A stretch of DNA of 64,000 bases from Spongilla lacustris (taxonomy: Eukaryota > Porifera > Demospongiae > Spongillida > Spongillidae): the NCBI GenBank assembly GCA_949361645.1, contig OX442434.1:2533672-2597671 (forward strand), given 5' to 3'. The notes beneath the pieces were generated by a model. That model was not told the DNA's origin and did not search any database. It worked only from the letters and a program-made list of their open reading frames with translations. Each line of letters starts with the position of its first letter. The stretch's first letter is position 1. The translations under genes and the position numbers were made by a program. Positions 1-8,355 of this stretch are shown piece after piece.

Positions 1-108
1 TTCCAACTTTCTGTGCAACAATATCCCATTGTGGCAAATCTCCTGCCACTAGTGCTATGTGTTCAGGTATTATTTTGACATCAAAGGGGCTGGCCGGAGG
101 GGCGTTAC
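1..108 (-). CDS. Death-domain exon, partial (runs off the left edge)
   Basis: On the minus strand an exon opens after a CTATAG acceptor at 108 and reads through PEHIALVAGDLPQWDIVAQ to the window edge. It is closely related to the exon at 4670-4951, which reads PEHIALVAGYLPQWEIVAH at the same place. The acceptor is phase 1, like the other exons of this gene. It could be the next exon of the CARD/death/FN3 gene or part of a neighbouring tandem copy. The rest of the domain lies outside the window. Confidence 0.55.
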
Positions 109-660
109 CTATAGGAAAACGTAAGGAATGATTTTCACGATACACTTAGTGCATTGTAATAGTACAAAAACCACACAACTGATTTAACACAAGAGGCTAG
201 CACAGGAAGGGAGTGTTCCTTGTACAGTGTTTCACGTACTGCCACTATAAAACATTTCTCATCACCACCTGTGCATGCAGGAAGGGAGTGTTGGTCCTCT
301 CTGTATGGCCACTGAGGAGCATTTGCTAAAGCATTTTTCATTATCAGTTGTGGTGGTCAATGAGTGACTCCTTTAAAGCGCCTTGAAGAGGCGACTGAAG
401 GTATGAAATGTCACTGTGATTGATATAAGGCTACCGATAAAGCAAAAAATCTGAGTGACAACATCCTCTAATTGTCCTATCACAAATTTTCATTTTTGAA
501 GGTTTTATGACCTTCTTATTTAGTCGTGATGTCACTGGTTCATAGAAGTATCAGTGGCAAAATCTATGCAAAGGCTTTTTAAAGCCCAATCTATATACAA
601 CCAATGTGACAGTCATAGAAGTTCACATATGGTCCTAGAAGAGTATGTGCTGGTCACGCA
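1..660. repeat. Segmental duplication, copy 1 (partner 4858-5540)
   Basis: Exon and intron sequence here is paralogous to 4858-5540. Shared blocks include the CCCATTGTGGCAAAT exon segment, GGAAGGGAGTGTTGGTCCTC, and TTTTCATTATCAGTTGTGGTGG, in the same order and orientation. The copies differ by substitutions and small indels. This indicates tandem duplication of a receptor-gene segment at a spacing of roughly 4.86 kb. Confidence 0.75.
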
Positions 661-1334
661 AAGATTGATCTGGAAAAAGATTGATCTGGCCACAAATTGA
701 ATGCAATAAGTTAAATATACTTGCAGATAAAAGGTCCAATAAATGAGTTATGAAATCTGAACAATGATGCTTATCAACATCACTGACTTAACCAAAAAAA
801 GGCATAACACTGTTGAAAAATGTGTACTGGAAAAATACATGTACATGCACACATATAGCATACATTTAGGGTGTGCATGCATTAAATGTAGCCCCTCCCT
901 CCCATATTTGTGGTGTATAAATCAAATTGAGAAAGTTCTAAAAGCAGTTACTGGTACTTATTGTCTATTTGCGCCCGTGTGCACAGGTGTGCATACTGTA
1001 CGTACAGTGTGTACAGGTGTGCACACTTTATTTACACCTTCGTATCTTTAACAGTTGTTGGATTCCTGTTACAATTTTTACATCATTTTAAAGATAGGTC
1101 TTTGACGAATATGGGGAAATACAGAACATAAACAACTGTACTTAAAACTCATAGTTTTTTTGGCCAGAAAAGCAATCAAAAATTCGTACGCACGTGACAT
1201 TTAAAAACAAATATGGAAGGTGCAGTGAGTCTGTAGTTCAACGGCCACTTGCGCCTGGTTACCAAATGGCGTGTTAACGAATCAATTAGCCCACTGTTGG
1301 TGCTAAAAACGCGGCGCTGACTCAAGAACGCGGG
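661..1334. other. Intergenic or intronic, no gene seen
   Basis: No convincing exon. Positions 830-905 share a degenerate block with 4390-4445 (ACATGTACATGCA..., GGGTGTGCATG..., CCCCTCCCTCCCATA), so the duplication seen on the left edge is patchily continued here. Repeated GTGTACA/TGCACAC words occur at 978-1030. Confidence 0.5.
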
Positions 1335-1610
1335 GTGACAGTCAGCTAGGGGCTGCAAACAGGTTTTTTTTTTTTTAACTCTAGGACGTGGCAGAGCAGT
1401 CAGTAAGGAACTGCAAACAGGTTCACAAGCTGTAGGACGTTGCAGGGCAGTTAGCTATAGGGACTGCAAGCAGGTTAAAAAAACTATAGGACTTGGCAGG
1501 GCAAAAACTAGGCCTAGTGTAGTGCACACTGGTTCACAAGCTGTAGAACGTGGCAGGGCAGTCCGCCAGGGACTGCAAACAGGTATACAAGCAATAGGAC
1601 ATAAATAGGA
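1335..1610. repeat. Degenerate tandem repeat, about 60-75 bp unit
   Basis: Four to five irregular copies of a unit with AGGACGTGGCAGGGCAGT, GGGACTGCAAACAGGTT and CACAAGCTGTAGGACGT words follow each other. Unit lengths vary through A/T-run insertions. No coding potential is apparent. Confidence 0.7.
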
Positions 1611-2231
1611 GCCATTGAGAGGACAGAGCAAGCAGTTCTTTCTGTCTTGTACATGTGTATGTGGGTAAGTATTTGCTGTTTGATGACAACAAAAGACCAG
1701 CTAGCATGTGCAAAGAAAATGAGTCTCATTCAGTGTTTCAATGGGGGAATATTGCATCTTTAAGGGTTATATTAAGTACATGTTATGCCATTCAATGCTT
1801 GAGCTAATAGTAGTAACAATTAAGGTCTGTAACCATGCTGCCATGTGTGGTATTAAAGTGTGTACAAGTGTACACACTGTATTGTCAAACTCAACAGAAA
1901 AAATATTAATGAACTTATTAGATTGATTTCATATACAAGTAATAGTACTTACTGTCCTCTATCAGGAACATATTTAAAGTACACAAAATACATTATGGGT
2001 GTGGTGCATTTTACAGTGTGCACACCTGTACACAATTTAAAAAGCCAGGCCCCAGACACTGCTAAAGAAATACAGGCCATTTCTTTACATTGCATTGGAA
2101 TAGTAAAACTTATGTATGAACTTACTACCCACTTTTCATTTGCTGTCCACTAACTTTGATATGTGCCTTTTAGTGACAAATTGTTTGTAATAAAACTGTA
2201 ACTGAAGCTGCTCCATTATCATAGCATAAGC
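1611..2231. other. AT-rich stretch without recognised gene
   Basis: Only short open frames without domain character occur here. GTGTACA/TGTGCAC-rich words recur (1857-1880, 2016-2032), echoing those at 978-1030 and at 2358-2372. I see no exon. Confidence 0.4.
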
Positions 2232-2744
2232 ATAATATTTCAGGACCAGAATTTTACTACACATCAGTACATCACTGGGGAATAACATACATCAATTTCA
2301 CAGCCACTGAGTTTAATGTGGGGTAGTAATGATTCAAATCGTTAAATAAGGTAAAGTATGCACGCGTGTGCACACTTTCCGAAGCAAATAGACAATATAC
2401 AATTGCATAATTTCAATCCCTTGTTTTCTTACTTAATTTAACCCAATTGGTGCCTACAAATAAAATCCTACATACATGTATAAGAAATTAATATTTCAGA
2501 ACCAGAATTTTACTACACATCAGTACATCACTGGGGAATAACATACATCAATTTCACAGCCACTGAGTTTAATGTGGGGTAGTAATGATTCAAATTGTTA
2601 AATAAGGTAAAGTATGCACGCGTGTGCACACTTTCCGAAGCAAATAGACAATATACAATTGCATAATTTCAATCCCTTGTTTTCTTACTTAATTTAACCC
2701 AATTGGTGCCTACAAATAAAATCCTACATACATGTATAAGAAAT
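2232..2744. repeat. Tandem duplication, two copies of about 256 bp
   Basis: The segment beginning TAATATTTCAGGACCAGAAT at 2233 is repeated from 2489, with only a few substitutions (for example GGACC/GAACC and AATCG/AATTG), and ends at ATGTATAAGAAAT in both copies. The high identity points to a recent duplication. Confidence 0.9.
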
Positions 2745-2811
2745 GGAACACACACATACAACATGCATGTACACTACATATCTTGTACCATAATGCTATG
2801 CACTAACAGCA

Positions 2812-3010
2812 AGTTTGTATATCTTTTCAGCAGCTCCACGTTCACCAAGTTCTATGAGTACATCACACAAAGCTCTGTATATAGCTGCATTTCCATTAGA
2901 ATTGATCCATTTCCTCAGAAATGCACACCATTGTGATGATTAGTTATAATGTCGTCAATATCTTGCAGCCCCATTCCAACAATCCATGCAACAGTGGCAA
3001 ATATCCTGCC
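2812..3010 (-). pseudogene. Degenerate copy of the death-domain exon
   Basis: The segment is paralogous to the exon at 4670-4951. It retains the CAGCAGCTCCACGTTC, TGAGTACATCACAC, GATCCATTTCCTCAGAAATG and GGCAAATATCCTGCCAC blocks. Substitutions and small indels remove an open minus-strand frame across the whole exon length. It is a third member of the death-exon array in the first 5 kb. Confidence 0.7.
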
Positions 3011-3433
3011 ACCCGTAGTGTGAATACTGGTCATGCATCTTTTATTAAACTATGTTGATGGTGTGGGTAACAAACATTCTTTGAAATTCCCACATAACAA
3101 TGATGAGGATTCAACAATATATGTTAAATGTCCATGTAGAACATCACTGATATGAACTGTATCCTAAGCGAATCACATGCTGAGCAAATGAAGCCAAAGT
3201 TGCCATTGTGGTGGTGTGTGTTTGGAGGTGTGTGGCATTAAAGATGTGGTGGATGCATGAGGTGGTATATGTGTAAAAACTGAAAGATAACTAACAACTT
3301 TTTTAAAGAAGATAAAAGTTCACCTCCCTATTTTCAACCCACCCCCTTGCATATCTGCTGCTCTCTCATAACAAAGATAAGTTTTGGTACAAATAATGAT
3401 AAAATGCAATGATGACTAGTTACGATAACTTAC

Positions 3434-3715
3434 CATCTTCAAGTGTGCTGACAGTTATTGGAGTGCTGCAGTCCCCAAAATCCACTGTCTTGGCCCTCAC
3501 CCATATGGTGTACTCGGTGTATGGTTTAAGATTGGCCAGCTTAGTACTGGTAGTGTCCCCAACAACATCATGAAGACATTCACTTTCACCATGTGGAGTG
3601 TAGCTGACTTGATACCCTCTGATGATACCATTTACATCATGTGGTGGCTGCCATGATATAGTCATGGACTTGGTTTTGATATTGTCAGCCTTCAGTCCAG
3701 TTGGAGGAGAAGGAA
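3434..3715 (-). CDS. Fibronectin type III domain exon (fourth exon of the CARD/death/FN3 gene)
   Basis: The minus strand encodes VPSPPTGLKADNIKTKSMT, then ISWQPP, GYQVSYTP, LKPYTEYTIWVRAK and a closing VSTLEDG. These are the A, B, C, F and G strand landmarks of an FN3 domain of about 93 residues. The exon is bounded by a TTCAAG acceptor and a GTAAGT donor (3428-3433) and is phase 1 at both ends, as expected for a shuffled module. FN3 domains usually mediate extracellular or scaffolding protein contacts. Coupled to death-fold exons upstream, it suggests a receptor or adaptor of a sponge-like innate/apoptotic system. That role is inferred. Further exons towards lower coordinates are not resolved. 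Confidence 0.8.
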
Positions 3716-3907
3716 CTTGAAAAAGAATTGAAAGTTTCAAACTCATATAAATCTGATTGCCTTTATGGAGGAATATATTACTCAAAATGTTATTGATCAC
3801 ACATTTTTATGGTGTTTATGGACACTAAAACAAGTACCTTAAAGACAGAGGTACATGTACATGTATTGCCTTAGAATCCCAAATAGTTACATCCATGTAT
3901 GACTCAC

Positions 3908-4297
3908 CTGATGTGCTGGGCTTTAAACCAGCTTTTAATAATCCATCTTCAATATCATCAGCCAGTGCACCCAGGTCTATCTTCCTCAACACACCTATCA
4001 GTGTTGACCAGGATACAGGCTGTGCTCCCTTCCCTTGGAGCCAGCGACTAAAAATGGCCATGTTGATCTTCTCGGCATCCCTCTTGTGCTCATGTTCCAG
4101 AGCCTGTATAACAGCTCCAGTCTCATCCTTGAGAAGGAAGATTCCCATCTTTCGGTATGCAGTTCCCACCAGGGCAGCCACATTGAATATCCTGGTCTTG
4201 CCAGTGAAGTGCAGCAACTGCACCAGGGTGGGAGATACTGGGGTATGAGTTGCAATACTTTGATCTGTTTCTCTGTCCAGTATAGGAGTGCTGAAAG
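3908..4297 (-). CDS. Death-fold domain exon 2 (third exon of the gene)
   Basis: The exon (390 nt, phase 1-1, acceptor TTTCCAG, donor GTGAGT) reads STPILDRETD at its start and holds a helical stretch with FRKMGIFLL-like hydrophobic spacing. It includes DETGAVIQALEHEHKRDAEK, FSRWLQGKG, TLIGVLRKIDLGALADDIED and GLLKAG. The W-x(n)-TLIxVLRxIDLGxLADxIED pattern is typical of the last helices of death domains. The upstream 40 residues have no recognised domain. Assignment as a death domain is from pattern only. DED or another death-fold subtype is possible. Confidence 0.75.
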
Positions 4298-4669
4298 CTG
4301 GAAAGGTTAATGAAGCATGAAAATCTGCACATGTTATGCTTGATTTTTAAACACAAACAAATGCATAACACTGTATAAAATATGTACTGGATAAGATACA
4401 TGTACATGCAGGGTGTGCATGTAAATGTGGCCCCTCCCTCCCATATAAATTAATATGGTTTACATGAGATGTATCGGATTTGTAGAAGGCAACAAATTTA
4501 GCAAGTTGATGATATATGCAGGTGGGTAATATTCCTTTCTCTAATGCTGTTGCATACATGTAATTTCACCAATCCCTAGTTTCCTTACTTTTTACCCAAT
4601 TGATGCAAACAAATTAAATCCTACACACACACACACACATGCATGCACACGTCACTACATATCTTTTAC

Positions 4670-4951
4670 CATAAAGCCGTGCACCAGCAGCAAGTTTGTA
4701 TATCTTTTCAGCAGCTCCACGTTCCCCAAGTTCTATGAGTACATCACACAGAGCTCTGTATGTAGCTGCATTTCCCTTAGTATTGATCCATTTCCTCAGA
4801 AATGTACGCCTACTATCAGCAACATTGCAAATAATGTCTTCAATTTCTTGATGCCGCATTCCTACTTTATGTGCAACAATCTCCCATTGTGGCAAATATC
4901 CTGCCACTAGTGCTATGTGTTCAGGTATTATTATGGCATCAAAGGGGTTAA
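4670..4951 (-). CDS. Death domain exon 1 (second exon of the gene)
   Basis: The exon is 282 nt, phase 1-1, acceptor CTACAG, donor GTAAAA. It encodes NPFDAIIIPEHIALVAGYLP, QWEIVAHKVGM, EIEDIICNVADSRRTFLRKW, NAATYRALCDVLIELGERGA and AEKIYKLAA. The W-x(2)-VA-x(2)-VG, E-x(2)-I and RKW-x(10)-TY-x-L-x(3)-L motifs are those of six-helix death domains. Such domains self-associate in apoptosis and innate signalling. It splices in phase with the CARD exon on its right and with the next death-fold exon on its left. Two paralogous exon copies lie at 2812-3010 and 1-108. Confidence 0.85.
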
Positions 4952-5540
4952 CTGTAGGAAAGTGAACGAAATATTCTCGTGATTACTTAGTACATTGTAC
5001 ATGTTTTAAAATAAAAACAGACACACTACATGTAGTAATTAAATAAAAGCCTGAGGCTACTACTGGAAGGGGGTGTTGCTTGAATAGTGTTAACTTCCCC
5101 CCCCCCCCTCACACATATACACGCACTGCCACTATAAAACATTTCTCATCACTGCCTGTGGAGGAAGGGAGTGTTGGTCCTCTCTGTATGGCCATTGAGA
5201 AGCATTTGATAAGTTTGCTAAAGCATTTTTCATTATCAGTTGTGGTGGTCTATGAGTGACTCTTTTAAAGGGCCTTGAAGAGGCGGCTGAAGGTATGAAA
5301 TGTCACTAAGATGTAAGGCTACTGGTAAAACAAAAAATCGGAATGGCTACAGCCTAAAATGGCAACTTTCTCACATACATGTAATTGTCCTACCACACAT
5401 TTAGGTTTTATGGCCTTCTCCTTTAAATGTGACGTCGCTGCAGTATGGCAAAAAAATTGCTTTCTAAAAATCCAATCAGCAGGCTATATATAACTAATAT
5501 TACACTAAGCACACATGGCCATGTCCTAGAAGAGAATTCC
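4858..5540. repeat. Segmental duplication, copy 2 (partner 1-660)
   Basis: Same blocks in the same order as 1-660, including GGAAGGGAGTGTTGGTCCTC at 5163 and CATTATCAGTTGTGGTGGTC near 5230. The copy carries a 12-C tract at 5097-5108 that is absent from copy 1. Confidence 0.75.
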
Positions 5541-6089
5541 GTATCCTCTTTACACCACTGCATAGATTATGGAATTTATGCGATTAAGAACTTCAATACC
5601 TAGTATACAACCCATTTTTTCATGAATTTGCTTTAAAATATAGGTTGTAAGTTTATAATTTTGCAATCCTTTGTTTGCTTACCTTTGAAATCTTACATCA
5701 ACCTATTTTATTCATATTAAATTATCTATTATGTTTTATTTGTTGCGTCACTGTATGGTGTGGTCAACGTTCATTACAGAATACATATTTTTTTATTTAC
5801 CCATTTTGACATCACAACATGTGTACCTCACCTTCAGGAGGGCATTATTTACTTCTTATTTCTTATTCAGGACTGACATTGTGCAATTATGTAACGGCAC
5901 ACTATAATTATAGCCTGTTATAAATACACAAGTGTTTGTATTCTATATAAGCCAAGAGCATACACCTGCAAGGCTGTAACACATGGAGCACATGACACTC
6001 AGGGAAATGTATCAAACAGCTACTTGTAGCAGAGCATAGTGGGTCAAAAGAGGAGTTAGAAGTATTGTCAAGCCCAAGTATAAACATTT

Positions 6090-6232
6090 GAAACCACCTC
6101 CCCTTCCTCCCTCCTCCCCTTCCTCCCTCCCTTCCCTTCCTCCCTCCTCCCTTCCTCCCTCCTCCCTTCCTCCCTTCTCCCTCCCTCCCTTCCTCCCTTC
6201 TCCCTTCCTCCCTCCTCTCTTCCTTCCCCGGC
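6090..6232. repeat. Polypyrimidine microsatellite (CTTCCTCCC-type)
   Basis: About 140 bases contain only C and T on the plus strand, built from CCTCCCTTCC-type units. Both strands are open in several frames simply because of this composition. Confidence 0.9.
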
Positions 6233-6568
6233 TGTCCTATCAAGTAAATTTTAAATGGCTACACACAATCACTGACACCCATATGGTAAATTAGTGACAG
6301 ACAAAAGAGGAGATGGTACTCTTACAGGGTGCAGCCATTATGTGCATATAAGGCTAGGCAGGGTTGACAAAGGATCACATGACCTATTACGGCTCTGCTA
6401 TTGTTTAGCATGCAATCACTCTACTTGTAGTCTGCTTCCTACATATGTACATATGTACACACTGGTCCAGTTGCTTGGCAACAGAGCCTACTCACATTTG
6501 CTTCCTGTCCACACCCCATTCTTCTTGATGTATGACCCTGCACACATGTGTGGGATGTTGGTGGGATA

Positions 6569-6574
6569 TGTGTG

Positions 6575-6616
<42 letters not shown>
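6569..6616. repeat. TG dinucleotide microsatellite
   Basis: A run of TG repeats of about 48 bases with a single C interruption near the start. Confidence 0.95.
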
Positions 6617-6618
<2 letters not shown>

Positions 6619-6743
6619 GTGCATGACGTACATGATTATGATATGTGCTCAATCAATCACGTATACAGTCAGTGACAAGTTAATTGGAAATCAAGACTTG
6701 ATTGATTCGACGCATTTTTTTTGCTGTGAATGTCTACGCTTAC

Positions 6744-7026
6744 CCTGGAGTATTGTACCCAGTTCCGCTGAAGCAGGGTCATCAAGTATTATCTCCACGA
6801 AGCGCTGGAAGGCGCCTCTGCTTCCTTGTCGCATCACTCCCTCCAGCAGAGCAGTGATCTTGTCCGACAGGACCGGAAGTGACGTGGCGGCCTGTTTGGT
6901 GTATTCTGTTATGAGGTTCGATGCGAAGAGCTTCCCTCCAAGGTTGGTGGCGTCCGAAAGTTGCGCGGTAAGACGCGGGAAATTTTCGCGTAGGGTGTCG
7001 TAGCCAGCTCGGTCAGTGTACTGCAT
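6744..7026 (-). CDS. CARD-like domain, first coding exon
   Basis: The minus strand begins at an ATG (7024-7026), MQYTDRAGYDTLRENFPRL, and continues with LSDATNLGGKLFASNLIT, LPVLSDKITALLEGVMRQG, AFQRFVEIILDD and SAELGTILQG. It ends at a GTAAGC donor in phase 1. The pattern of an L-x(2)-NFPRLTAQL first helix, a K-x-TALLEGVMRQGSRGAFQRF block and a terminal LGTIL helix fits a CARD (about 90 residues). CARDs nucleate caspase or NF-kB assemblies. Phase 1 joins it in frame to the death-domain exon at 4951. I chose this ATG because upstream codons run into the poly-C tract and read as poly-glycine. Distance to the next exon (1.8 kb) leaves some doubt about linkage. Confidence 0.7.
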
Positions 7027-7066
7027 GGCCAGCTTAGCACAACTCCAACATGCAAACGGGCCGGGA

Positions 7067-7068
<2 letters not shown>

Positions 7069-7100
<32 letters not shown>
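7069..7100. repeat. Poly-C tract (32 C)
   Basis: Uninterrupted run of 32 cytosines about 40 bases upstream of the CARD start codon, which would be on the G-rich side of the transcript. Confidence 0.98.
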
Positions 7101-7101
<1 letters not shown>

Positions 7102-7387
7102 TTTGTTTACTTTTTTTCCCCGCACCCCACCCCCATCATCCTTGAAGATGTGGTGGCGCGGATATGAACGTGCAGTCCCTCTGCTTAGCCCCCATCATCC
7201 TTGAAGATGGCCCTATATGTACCTGTTCAATGTAGAAGGCTTAAAACCTCAGTTGTCCTTGCCTGTTCCACTGAGAGATAACATCAGCCTCTACAGGCTC
7301 AGCCTGTTAAATCATTATCTATGGCTAAATTAAGCTCATGATCGGTCATGATCAGGCTCCAGATCCATGTGTCTCCTTCCCCCCCCT

Positions 7388-7640
7388 CACATTTCACTGG
7401 TGGCTTGGTATACAATCATTCACCATGCTGAGTGAGAAGATATCAAGGGTCACTCTCCCTCCATCAAAGGTCACTCTCCCTCCATCATTGGTCACTCTCC
7501 CTCCATCAAGGGTCACTCTCCCTCCATCAAGGGTCACTCTCCCTCCATCATGGGTCACACTCCCTCCATCACATTTCACTGGTGGCTTGGTATACAATCA
7601 TTCACCATGCTGAGTGAGAAGATATCAAGGGTCACTCTCC
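7388..7640. repeat. Higher-order repeat with ACATTTCACTGGTGGC spacer
   Basis: A spacer of about 60 bases, starting ACATTTCACTGGTGGCTTGG and ending GAGTGAGAAGATATCAAGG, occurs at 7388 and again at 7569. This forms a 181-bp higher-order unit around blocks of the 21-bp satellite. Confidence 0.85.
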
Positions 7641-8189
7641 CTCCATCAAGGGTAACTCTCCCTCCATCATGGGTCACTCTCCCTCCATCAAGGGTCACTC
7701 TCCCTCCACCATGGGTCACACTCCCTCCATCATGGGTCACTCTCCCTCCATCATGGGTCACTCTCCCTCCATCATGGGTCACTCTCCCTCCATCATGGGT
7801 CACTCTCCCTCCATCATGGGTCACTCTCCCTCCATCATGGGTCACTCTCCCTCCATCATGGGTCACTCTCCCTCCATCATGGGTCACTCTCCCTCCATCA
7901 TGGGTCACTCTCCCTCCATCATGGGTCACTCTCCCTCCATGATGGGTCACTCTCCCTCCATCATGGGTCACTCTCCCTCCATCATGGGTCACTCTCCCTC
8001 CATCATGGGTCACTCTCCCTCCATCATGGGTCACTCTCCCTCCATCATGGGTCACTCTCCCTCCATCATGGGTCACTCTCCCTCCATCATGGGTCACTCT
8101 CCCTCCATCATGGGTCACTCTCCCTCCATCAAGGGTCACTCTCCCTCCATCATGGGTCACACTCCCTCCATCAAGGGTCACTCTCCCTC
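7440..8189. repeat. 21-bp minisatellite, left block
   Basis: About 33 copies of a 21-bp unit reading CCATCATGGGTCACTCTCCCT, with AAGGGT/ATGGGT variants that are more common at the block edges. The 21-bp period keeps all frames open on both strands, so long apparent proteins here are artefacts. The array is interrupted by the BEL element and resumes at 14181. Confidence 0.97.
8185..8189. repeat. Target-site duplication (left), CCCTC
   Basis: CCCTC directly precedes the LTR at 8190 and is repeated directly after the other LTR at 14181-14185. Confidence 0.9.
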
Positions 8190-8329
8190 TGTACAATATT
8201 GCGGCTGGTACACGATGCAACGCGATTCTCTCGCTATCTCACGCACGCTCACTGTTTCACAAACTCTCTAATCTTATCACGTGCGCATACAATTAAAAGA
8301 GTCAGTTATAATTAATGCAATGTTTGACA
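8190..8329 (-). repeat. 3' LTR of BEL element
   Basis: On the minus strand the LTR begins TGTCAAACATTGC and ends ATTGTACA, with TG...CA ends. The sequence matches 14041-14180 base for base as far as I can read it. Confidence 0.95.
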
Positions 8330-8338
8330 CTCCCCCTT
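8330..8338 (-). other. Polypurine tract next to the 3' LTR
   Basis: The minus strand reads AAGGGGGAG immediately before the 3' LTR, the expected place for plus-strand DNA priming. Confidence 0.75.
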
Positions 8339-8355
8339 GACCTGCTCACAGCAAG

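Larger units (their letters stand above)
5541..6743. other. Large intron between CARD and first death exon
   Basis: No exon is visible. The stretch holds a C/T-rich tract of CTTCCTCCC units (about 6090-6232) and a TG microsatellite (6569-6616). Both lie within the interval that must be intronic if the CARD and death exons belong to one transcript. Confidence 0.5.

Noticed and set aside
7440..8189. CRISPR-like array
   Set aside because: Units are contiguous 21-mers without unique spacers, in a eukaryotic setting.
7338..8271. Long open frames with VTLPPSW / MGHSPSI / HDGGRVT repeats
   Set aside because: They are products of the 21-bp satellite, whose period is a multiple of three. Both strands are open equally, with no start context or domain.
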